Shown piece after piece: positions 49,101 through 61,100 of a stretch of DNA of 64,000 nt. The position numbers and the translations under genes were made by a program. The stretch lies in the NCBI RefSeq assembly GCF_032118995.1, contig NC_092654.1, positions 1,178,001 through 1,242,000 of the forward strand, given 5' to 3'. The stretch's first letter is position 1, and each line of letters opens with the position of its first letter. The notes beneath the pieces are model-generated. The model ran no database searches and had not been told where the DNA came from. It worked only from the letters and a program-made list of their open reading frames with translations. The stretch is from Asterias amurensis. Taxonomy: Eukaryota > Echinodermata > Asteroidea > Forcipulatida > Asteriidae.

Positions 49101-52100
49101 TGAGCATCAGCCCAGAACACACGGTCCGTTGTGTAGTCAATAGTCAGACCATTCGGCCATTTCAAGTGGTCCTCGACGAGGCGTTGAGCTCTAGCTCCAT
49201 CCATACCTGGGAAAATTAAATGAATATAAGATAAAACAATGCAAAGCTGCTTGTGTTCTGATAGGTATCTCATAGTACAAGAGAGGCCGCCCCTAATAGT
49301 TAAGAAAGGGTAGGGGTCACTGGAAGGGTAATGATTAGGGTAGGGGCAGTGATTAGGGCAAGGGTAGAGATCAGGGCAACAGCAAGGATAAGGGAAAGGG
49401 TTTAGGTGAGGGTTTAGTTCTGGTAAGGTAGAGGTAAGTCTAACAAGAGTACTGATGTATTATATGGTGGACAAATAGCTGATAAATGTTAGGGTAGAAA
49501 TCTAGTTGATTCACTTACTTGCTCGCCCGATGTAAGGCTTCTCACCCCAATCCGTCCAGTAGACCAACCTGTTTAAGAAACACAACAAGGAATTGTTATA
49601 ACCAATAGATGATACCACTCACGTCTAGACTGTTTTAAGAGGAATATCAATTCCTATCTTCAGCTCCCCCCCCCCCCCCCGATTTCTATTCACACTAATG
49701 TTTCTTCCTGTATCCACATAACAAGAGTGGCTTTTAGCCTTGCTTTGGGCGAATGGCATAAAAAGAAGGGACACAAAAGTGTAACTGTCCTGTCAGACCA
49801 CCTTCTTATAGCTTGTTTCTTCACCCGTCCATGTCCAGGTCCCCACAACTTACCCGTTACGTGGATCCAGCGCAATAGCTCTTGGCTCGTCCAACCCTTC
49901 CTTGATAAGAGCCCTCCTGAAGTGGCCATCGAGAGTCGACACTCCGATCTGATCTAAACCTTTATCACACCAGTACAGATTCCTGCCGACCCAATCCACC
50001 GCCAAACCGTCTGGATTGAGAACACCCAAGTGCAGCACCTGTGTAAACATGATGGGTATAAAGAGGCTGTTATATTACCAGTGGGTGGTTATCCGTGTAC
50101 TTAATGCGTATAGCAATGACAAGGGAAACTGATTGGGAAAGACCAACAAGTCCAGGATTTGAACCATAGAAGTCAGCGGTCTACCAACTGAACCATCTAG
50201 CCCTACTGTTGGCAGTCTCTATAGTTATGTCAATATCTTCTTTAACCTTACTCAAGACCCCTTACATCACCCCACCCTGACCTCAACCTCAAACTCACCT
50301 CACACCAACAATAACTACACCTTTACCATACCCTTACCTTACCTCTACCAACCCATACCATACTTCACCCTAACCTCAACCCCATTACCACACCTTACCA
50401 CATCCTTACATCAACCCACCCTTACCTCAACCTCAAACTCACCTCACACCAACAATAACTACACCTTTACCATACCCTTACCTTACCTCTACCACCCATA
50501 CCATACTTCACCCTAACCTCAACCCCATTACCACACCTTACCACATCCTTACATCAACCCACCCTTACCTCAACCTCAAACTCACCTCACACAACAATAA
50601 CTACACCTTTACCATACCCTTACCTTACCTCTACCAACCCATACCATACTTCACCCTAACCTCAACCCCATTACCACACCTTCACCCACACCATCCTTAC
50701 ATCAACCCACCCTTACCTCAACCTCAAACTCACCTCACACCAACAATAACTACACCTTTACCATACCCTTACCTTACCTCTACCAACCCATACCATACTT
50801 CACCCTAACCTCAACCCCATTACCACACCTTACCACATCCTTACATCAACCCACCCTTACCTCAACCTCAAACTCACCTCACACCAACAATAACTACACC
50901 TTTACCATACCCTTACCTTACCTCTACCAACCCATACCATACTTCACCCTAACCTCAACCCCATTACCACACCTTACCACATCCTTACATCAACCCACCC
51001 TTACCTCAACCTCAAACTCACCTCACACCAACAATAACTACACCTTTACCATACCCTTACCTTACCTCTACCAACCCATACCATACTTCACCCTAACCTC
51101 AACCCAACATTACCACACCTTACCACATCCTTACATCAACCCACCCTTACCTCACCCAACCCTTACATTATCCCACCCTTAAATCACCCCACCCCAACCT
51201 CAACCCCCCTCAACTTCACCCCATCTTTACCTCACCCCACCCTTACCTCACCCCATCTTTACCTCAGTATTGCTCCCATTGATGTCCATACGGCTGATGG
51301 TACTGTCTTGTTGTGTCACATCAGACCAGTACACTTTTCGGTCCTGGACGTCAAAATCTAGCGCTACAGCGTTAGTCAGTTGAGCTTGTACGAGGTTATA
51401 GTTATTGCCGTATAAATCCACGGAGCGGATGTAGTAGCGATTGGCAAAGAGAATTTGGGGCTTTTCATCTGGTGGAGAGATAAAATTTGTTGAATTTTAA
51501 TTGGAGATAACCAACATTTTTGTAAAACAAGAAACTATTTAAAGAAGCTCTGACAAAAGTTGCCATAAATGAAAAATCATAAGCAAAATTCTCAATTCTT
51601 GTTTATTAATTTTAGCTCCGATGTAATTTAATGTTTAGGAAAAAACACATCTGGAGTCCTGATATGCATCAAGTTATCATGAAATTATTCTGTGAAATGT
51701 GTCAAATATTTCCCGATTCTTTTAATACTTACAGGTCGCAGAGAGGACGCATTTGTGTGGATTAGTTGGAAGCGTTTCGTAACCATCGACGCAGAAACAA
51801 CGGAAAGTCCCAGGGGAGTTCAGACAACCCTGCGAACACGGCAGCGTTTCCACACACTCATTTATATCTGCCGGACAAAAACATAAAAAAAACCCCACAA
51901 TTTCTTAAAAGTTTTTATAAACCTTATGCACACGACAGCATTTGAGGAGAGCGCCCTTTACTGCAGGGCAAAGAAAGATAGCTCATTGGCCCATCCTGTG
52001 CGCCGTGTGTACATATCTGTGCCCTTTCTATTCATTACGAGAAAGCTACATTAAAGAAAGAGGATAGAATAAAAACATCCTTTTTATCTGACAACTAACA

Positions 52101-55100
52101 CCTGAGATCTCCATGTAATTCCTCATCCAAACGGTGGACTTAATTATAATAATAATAATTAATAATAATTTGGGGGGGCTAATCATCCTTACTCGCAGCT
52201 AAGAGCTGAACTGCGAAGGACGCGGCTACAACGTGTTTGAGAAGCAGGCATGCAAGAGCGCCTTGGGCTGCCAGCCACTTCAACTCATTATGACCATGGA
52301 GCACAGCCAAAGATCGAAAGTGTTTGATTTTGGTCTGGAAAACCCTCATGGCACAGCAGAGAACCAACGCACAACTCAACTCACATATGGCCCCGGCCGG
52401 GAATCAAATGGGGGTCACCTTGGTGAGAGGCGAGCGCTTTATGCACAAGCCAACCATGCCACCCAAAATTGGATCACGCTCAAGTCCAATGCTCTTATCC
52501 GCAGGCATTGAAAAAAAAATCAATGTGGATACTGCACAGAATAATAGGGCAAGACGGTACTAGCATTATCCTGTACCCTGAGAAAGAGTTCACTTTGGGA
52601 AAGAGGTTACATAAGGAAAGACTCGAGTTGAATTGCACTTCATACCTTCACACGTAGTGCTATCATTTTGCAGTCTGTAGCCATCATAACACGAACATAA
52701 GAAGCTGGTGGGCAAATCTTCACACATGTGGTGGCATGGATGGGTTATCTTACATTCATTCACATCTGAAAACAGTGAAGGAAGAGTATGACATCAAAAA
52801 ACAAAATTAAAAAAAAAGGAAAACAAAACAAGCGGTAAATTGGAGTTGACCATCGGGTTACAATATTGTGACATGGTGAACCCTTGGAACCTGGTGAAAC
52901 AAAACTACAGGTGTTGACACAATGTAGTTTATTTCTTTCTCTCTTTGGTAACTGCTCTACATTTTTCACGAAAAGTTTTAGGTGATTTTGAAAACAAATT
53001 AATGGCAGGTTCCTAGTTAAACTTCATTCGAGATTTGCGTTAAAAGCAATCGATCTTTAACATGGTGTGGCCATCTAGATTTTTCTCCCATTCAAACCAA
53101 TGTAACCAAACCGAGGCTCGAAGGAGAAATAATCTGGTTCCTTTTTGTACAATGAGTATTAGCACCCTTTACTGTTAGTGGATACGGGGAACATGACCAA
53201 GATGGTGGCATAATGATATAGGAATACTTACTGCAATTCCTCTCATCTGACTCATCCACGCAGTCCGCATTGTTATCGCAAACCAAGTTACTTGAGATGC
53301 AGTCGTTGTTTTCACAGCGGAACTGCGTCCCTGGGGCGTCTGGATCACAGTCTCCAATCGGAGGGGCAACAGAGGCTGGAACAGCATAAATCATAATAAT
53401 ACATACTCATATATGCAAATAAGGTAAGCTCTTAGACACTGATATCAACGAAAAATGCATTTTGAGAATAACAACATCTGCTCTAGAATTGCAAAGAATG
53501 TGGTTTCGAATCCCAACCGAATAATCTGAATTTTTTTTTACAGAGCTCGGGAAAGTACTGTGGGCGATTTCACAAAGAGTTAGGACTCGTCTTATCTCGA
53601 CTTAGGATTAATCGTAAGGTCTAAATGCTACAGTGCAGGGTTGGGACTTGTCCTAAGTCCTAAGTCTGGCTGAGCATATAGTGCTTACACACATCGATGT
53701 ATGGGTAAAGTCAAATAGTATAAATTATTTTTGATTGGTCCAAACTTACAGCAGTTAGCTTCATCAGAGTTGTCTCTGCAGTCTGCATCGCCATCACAGA
53801 GCCAGTACCGATGAATACACTGACCATTATCACAGCTGTACTGGTCAGGAGGACATGTCGAGTACTCTGAAAGAGATCAAAATGTATTCAAGACACGATG
53901 AATGCATGCTTAAAGGCAGTGGACACTATTGGTGATTACTCAAAATAATTATTAGCATAAAACCTTACTTGGTAACGAGTAATGGAGAGAGATTGGTAGT
54001 ATAAACCATTGTATGAACCCGCTCCCTCTGAAGTGGAGTAGTTTTTGAGAAAGAAGTAATTTGCCACGAATTTGGTTTCGAGACCTCAGATTTAGAATTT
54101 GAGGTCTCGAAATCAAGCATCTGAAAGCACACAACTTTGTGTGACTAGGGTGTTTTTTCTTTAATTATCACCTTGCAACTTCGATACCCGATTGAGCTCA
54201 AATTTTCACAGGTTTGTTATTTTATGCATATGTTGAGATCCACCAAGTGAAAAGACTGGTCTTTGACAATTACCAATAGTGTCCAGTCCCTTTAACATGC
54301 ACAGATTAAGTCTAGGGGTGAGAGTCTGGGATCCAGATCTTAAAGGCACATTGAAATAATTTCCACCTTTTGGTAACTGGTACTGAGTAAGGGTAAAACC
54401 AAATTATAAAATAGTTCTTGATGTCATTGGGGGATAGTTCTTACCACATGTATCCGTTTCGTCGGACCCATCCCCACAATCGTCGTCCCGATCACACACC
54501 CAAGCAAGCTGGAGGCAGTGACCGTTACGGCATGCGAACTCGTTGTCATCGCAACGCGTCACATCTTAGAGATAAAACGAGGCACAATAAACATGAATCA
54601 GAATTGTGTAAAATTGAACAGAGAGGCTGCTTCGTTCTAACCTTGAAGGAAATAAAATAAGGAAAAGGGAGATCTAAAAAAGCATTATACTCTGAGCGCC
54701 TTATACGAAGGAAATTATCTATATTTGTCCAGGTTGAAAAAACAATACACACAATCATATTGAGCTTAGATTTTCAAACTTGCTCAACTGATTACAGAAA
54801 GATTGGCATAATTTCAGGGAACTTTCTGCAGAATCAAGGAGAGATGGCAGCTCTCTTCAAAACATGGTAAGATTGGTTTATATTAAGTTGGCAGCTTTGC
54901 TCCAGGCTCTGTTTTTCAAGCCAGCCAAGGGAAACATTATTGAAAACTTACTACATCCTTGGTCCAAGCGTTCATCGGCAGCATATCTCCGCAGTCATTA
55001 TCTCCATCACACACCCACAGCCCTCGGAATACAACGTTTGTTGGCAACACAGCGAACTGATCACTGCTGCAGGTTGTGTCGTCTAACAAAAACAAACAAA

Positions 55101-58100
55101 CTATTTGTGAACAAAGAAAACAACAACAACAAAAACTTTGCATGGTTGAAGTATAACTAAGAAGAGGTTTGTGGTGACACCATGTGAAAATCCGAGTAGT
55201 GTTGGTTCTGAAAGAACCGGTGGTCAACGACTGAATGCTTTGATAAGTATGCTCTGCTCTGATTGTCTTTGACTGTACTAAATATGAAAGCACCAAATAG
55301 TTGATATTTTCCCAAACACTGTGTAAGAGATTGCAATTCTTAACTTAAAGGAACACGTTGCCTTGGATCGGCTCGAGTTGGTCTTTGAAAAGCGCTATGT
55401 AACCGTTTGTTATAAAATCGGTATGGTTAGAAAGATGATGTAAAAGTAGAATACAATGATCTACACAAATATGCCTCGAAATTGTGTGGTTTTCGTTTTA
55501 CCCTGTCGGCAAACACGGTCGGCCCATTTATGGGGGTCAAAAATTTGACTCCCATAAATGGCCGGCCGTGTGTAGTTCGCGACGTAAAATGAAAACCGTG
55601 CAATTTTGAATGATACTTGTGTGGATCATTATACTTCTACATTTAAAAACACCTTTCTATCCACATGCATTTCATAACAAACGGTTTCAAACGCTTCTTC
55701 ATATACCAACTCGTCCGATCCAAGGCAACGTGTTCCTTTAAGCTTAAACAGCAACCAGCAACAGAGTCCAGCATTCTCCAGAAGATGATCATAGAGCTGC
55801 TAAGCACAAAAATTTGCTAAGCATGTTATTTCTTCCTTAATAAAAACAGGGTTACCAACCAAATTTCCATTTGTTGCATATTGCTTGTTACAGGTATTCA
55901 GCTGTAGTTTGCTTATCCTGAAACCACGTGGAAATTTGGTTGGTAATCCTGTTTTTATCAAGGCAAAAATCCCATGCTAAGCAAATTTTCGTGCTTAGCA
56001 GCTCTAGTGAAATTGGGCCCAGAGCACTCATTGAAACATTGAGTCATTAACCACCGGTTCTTTTCAGAACCAACACTACTCTAAAGAGGTTTTCACACGG
56101 TGCTACCGCGCAAACCTCTCTTAGTGGGTCTATATTACTTTGTGAGTACTGACCACAGTTTGTCTCATCTGAGTTATCGGAGCAGTCATTGTCGCCATCG
56201 CAGGTCCATTTTTTCGGAATGCACATATTATTTTCACACTTGAATTGATCACCGTCACATGTGTATGCTAAGAAAGAAAAGATGGGGAAAATAATAATAA
56301 TAAATGAGAAGATTTCAGAGCGAAAAAAAAAAAAAACTTTGCAAAAGAAGGTTTGATAAACTTATCTTACACAAAAAGAACCAAATTGAAACATTTTGCT
56401 AAGAAACAAAGAATTTTTTTTTTTTTTTACCCCCCTAAATGATCAAAGATCGAGGGAAGGCCAGAATCTTACACAGTGAGTATACAGGTAGTTGCCCCCA
56501 TTCTTGGCCTTGGTGCCTCTTACAAATATATCCCCATATACATGAAGACTATCTAGCGGAAGTGCCCTGGCAAATAAGCAAAGGCCTTGCCCCGCAAAGG
56601 CATTTTAGGCCTGGGAATTATTGACAACTGCTAATTATGCCGACTATAAAAAAAAAAAATGTGTCGTGCAACAATTCAACTTTGTATCTTTCAGGAAGCT
56701 CTGGGCCCAATTTCATAGAGTCGCTTAAGCAGAAATAGAGCTTAAAAATGGTCAGCCTAGCAAAAGTAAGCAGGACACCAGTCACAGATTGTACATGATA
56801 CATGCTATATTGGCTGGTGACCTTATTCTGGTAAGGCACAATTTTGTTGTTGCTGAGCTACTTTTTGTGCCAAAGCAGCTCTATAAATTGGGCCCTGATC
56901 TTTTTTCTGGAAAAAAACTTACCGCAATCTGTTTCATCGGAACCGTCTCCACAGTCGTCGTCGCGATCCGCAGACCCACGCCTGGCGAATGCAATGACCA
57001 TTGGGGCACTGGTGGAAGTTGGTCAGGCAACCTGTATCCCCTGGACGTTCTTCAAATGAGAAGGTTGACAAAACAACAAGTACAATCAGTCATACAGCGT
57101 TTGGGGAAATAACAACTTTTTCAATCTCAATCAGAATATACAGATTTCAAATTCAGTTCGGCATTTCATCATCAAAAAAAAAAAAAAAAAAAATACAGTC
57201 ATTCTGACCAAATATGGAGACGTTCCAAAAAGCATTTTTTATTTTGTAGGGGAACCAGTGTTTATTATTGAGGGAACCAGTTTCTATTTCAGTTGGAACC
57301 AGTGTTTATCTCGGAGGGGGCCCGAGTCTATTTTGGAGGGAACCAGTGTCTGTTTGAGAGGGAACCTGTGTCTGTTTGGAGGGAACCAGTGTCTGTTTGA
57401 GAGGGAACCTATGTCTATTTTGGAGGGAACCAGTGTTTGTTTCGGAGGGAACCAGTGTTTATTTCAGTTGTAACCTTTAAGTTGTAAACCAATGACATAC
57501 CCAGTGCTGCACCCTTCCTCATCTGTGTTGTCTCCACAATCGTTGATTCCATCGCATACCATCTGAGGTTGGATGCAGATGGAGGTTGAGTTGCAGCCAA
57601 TCAGTGGGGTAGACACCCCACTTCAGGCTCACCTGCCATTCCGCACACACGTTATATCAGCTAAATAAAGACAACCGTTATCAGCGTTAAAGGCACAGGA
57701 CACTATTGGTCATTACTCAAAACAATTGTCAGCTGAAGAACTTACTTAGTAATGAGCAATGGAAAGCTGTTGATAGTATAAAACATTGTGAGAAATTGAG
57801 TCCCTCTGTAGTAAACTTAGTTTTTGAGCAATTTTTCACTCAGACATTCAATATACTATGTGGTGAATGCACTCTACACAATACACAGTTCAACCCTCCT
57901 ACTGTCTGACCATTCCAAAACACCTTCTGTGGTTTTGAATGACTAGGTCAACTCTGCCAGCCTGCAATATGATACCATGATGAGATTGCATTTGCACAAT
58001 ACAAAGAATGTTCTGTGCACAGTTGTGTCATCAGACACACGCATTGGAAAGGTTTCAAAGGTAGGTCAACTCACCCATAAACATTACCAATGGCAAACAA

Positions 58101-61100
58101 AAAATGTGTCAACTACTTCAGCCACAGTCAAATCTTCTCCTAAAAAAGGAATTTTCCATGAGTCAGGAAATTAAGAAAAAAGAGAGATGGGGAAGTAGAC
58201 CTTCTGCATTGACGCCATCGAGCTGCCATCTTAGACGTAAAACTTTGACCCAACAAGTGCGCAGTTAATTATTCCACAGCACACCACAGGATGGGACAAT
58301 ATGCTGCATTCTTTTTGACCCCTTCAGACGAGGGCGCCCTACTTTAAATGTTGTCATATGCATTGGGTTAATTGAAACAAAGGGAGGGAACTTACGACAG
58401 TCTGTTTCATCGGAGTAGTCTTTGCAGTCCAATTTAGTGTCACATTTGGCCTTCCCATCGACGCACTCTCCACTGCCGCACATAAACTCATTCCCATAGC
58501 ATCGACCTGTATATAAATCAAATATTCAGGAACTTAGGAGGCATTCACAACTATCAATATTTTCACAAGCGTACACTTGTTCACTTACCCTGGCCCTCCC
58601 CCTAAAAGTGTACAAAGTTGGGGGGGTTTTCCCGAACATTCTACAAAGAGATACTTGAATTTGAATTACATGCAAACCATGTTTATTCTGAGCACAGATT
58701 CAGAAGAGGAAAAAATATATACCTGCGTTCAAGACGAAGCTTATCTAACTTTCAAAATGTCAAAAAAGATTATCTTTTGGTGCACAAAAGAGCCACACAG
58801 GTATGTTTTTTTATAGCTTGATTTTTTTTTTTTAATTGTTTGATTTAAAAGGGATTACAAGATAATCCTTCTAACTTCCTTCATCTTAGATTTTCAGTGA
58901 ATCTTAAGAACATTAAACTCTAAACACAAACTTGGTCCGAGTCTTACCGCATCTGTTTTCATCGCTGTTGTCACCCACAGTTATTATAGAAGTCACATCG
59001 ATGGACGTTGGGCACGCAGCGTCCCATCTGTGGCAGCGGAAGTAACCACGGCGACAGTCACGAATAACTGAAAGTAAAAACATATTTATTAAGCACTTTA
59101 ATCAACCAGAGTGGCAAAGTGCCTTACTATCAATTCTCTAGCTTATTGGGTCTTAAGCATTTCTGGAAACCAACTCAACTCCTGAGGAGTATGCAGCAGC
59201 ACCGTCAACCAAGGGTGCACAGGTTGCAAATCATTCTCTTCTACAATCACTACCATCGCAAATACCCACTTACTACCAATGAAAAGCATTTTTTTCCAAA
59301 CACAATAAAAGTATCCGATTAACAGGGAATCAACCACAGACATTAAACACAACATGGTATTTGGGCTGGTGAACTTTTTTTTGTCAGAGCTACGCACATT
59401 CAAAATTGGCCATTAGACGGCTCTCGATGGACTTGGGAAGGTTAAGGTATTAACTTACGGCAATATGACTCCCTTTCATCGGAGCCGTCCTCGCAATGTT
59501 GCAACCCATCACAGGTGTCTTCATAGGGTATACATTCACCATTCCCACATACAAACTCATCAGACCGGGAGCAGTTGTTAGTTTCTGATTCTGTGGGTGG
59601 AAGAAAAACAAAACTTGACGTATAGCAAGAGGAATTTGGCGGCATAAAGGAGAAGATGATCAAAGCATACTTTAATCAAAATTTGTGAAAAAACCACAGT
59701 GGATTTTTTAACTTTTTAAATTTATCTACTCACCCAGACGCCTGAATTTTCCAAAAAAAACCCTGAATTTTCCAAAAAATTAAACCCTACAAAGTCACCC
59801 CCTTACAAAGTCACAGTCACCCCCTTACAAATTCACCCCTTTACAAAGTCACCCCCTTACAAAGTCACCCCCTTACAAAGTCACCCCCTTACAAAGTCAC
59901 CCCCTTACAAAGTCGCCCCCTGAAAAAGTCAACCCCTTACAGAGTCGCCACGTAAAAAGTCACCCCCGTACGAGATTGATCACCCCCTGGGAATTTATCT
60001 ACTCACCCAGACACCTGAATTTTTCAAAAAGATGAAGACCCTCGTCACAAGAGCACACAATGTGTCCCTTTTCATCTGTGTCGCATGTGCCATCACAACC
60101 ACCATTGTAGGTGTGGCAACGCCATTCTGTACCTGATGACAGCAATATGGACACAGGGAATTTACTAACAACAACTATTATTTATTTGCCTAATTATTGG
60201 AAGAAGAAAAAACATAGAGTATACAAAAAGTCTGTTCAAAGAAGAAAGAAAAACACATGGATTCAACACTCTTGTGAAACTACTGTAACAGTTGAGTGCT
60301 GTTTTCTCAGCAAGTAGACACTTTATTCCAAAAAACTTTCTTAGTGTTTTTACTTTTATGAAATCGAGTCCTGGACCACCTTACGTCTTGAGTAAAATAA
60401 TCCCTATACAGCTCATGTAGGAAGCTAAACTGGGATGGTGAGTTGGTGGCATCATTGGTCGATGATGCAAGGTGCGAAAAGAAATAAAAGAAGGCAGGCA
60501 AAATCCACTTACATTCACTGACGTCCTCCGAGACCATGACCAGTCCCATGGGTTGCTGACGGAGCTTGCTGACCATGACCGTCACATCGCCGCCGGTGTA
60601 CTTGTCGGCACGGATGACCGAGCGCTTGACCCAGTCGGTCCAGTAGATGTGTTCTCCCAAGACTGCCAGGCCAAAGGGATGTACCGGCTCCAGAGGGAGT
60701 ATCACCTATTAATCAAACAGCCAGGTCTTCAGATAAAAAACAGAGGACAATTGCTGTGCCCCTTCAAGAGCTAAGTTCAAGGCCTGTTATTAAATCTACT
60801 AAACAACAATAGGGGATATCTCATTAAAAAATCTATTTGAAACAAAAAGTTTGTCTATCCAAGAGCTATACTCACAAATCTATTATTCCCTTCAAAGTCA
60901 GTTCGTTCAATCTTATCCAACCAGGCGTCACACCAGAAGAGTTTAGCGGCAGCGTGATCTATGACGATCCCGTTTGGCATCTGAATCTCCTCCGTGATGA
61001 TGTCGACCACCTCAGTCCCGCCGAGGAGGGACCTTGAGATGCGAGGGTGCTCCGAGTTCCAGTTGGACCAAAATAAAAACCTGGAGAGATAGAGCAAGTT

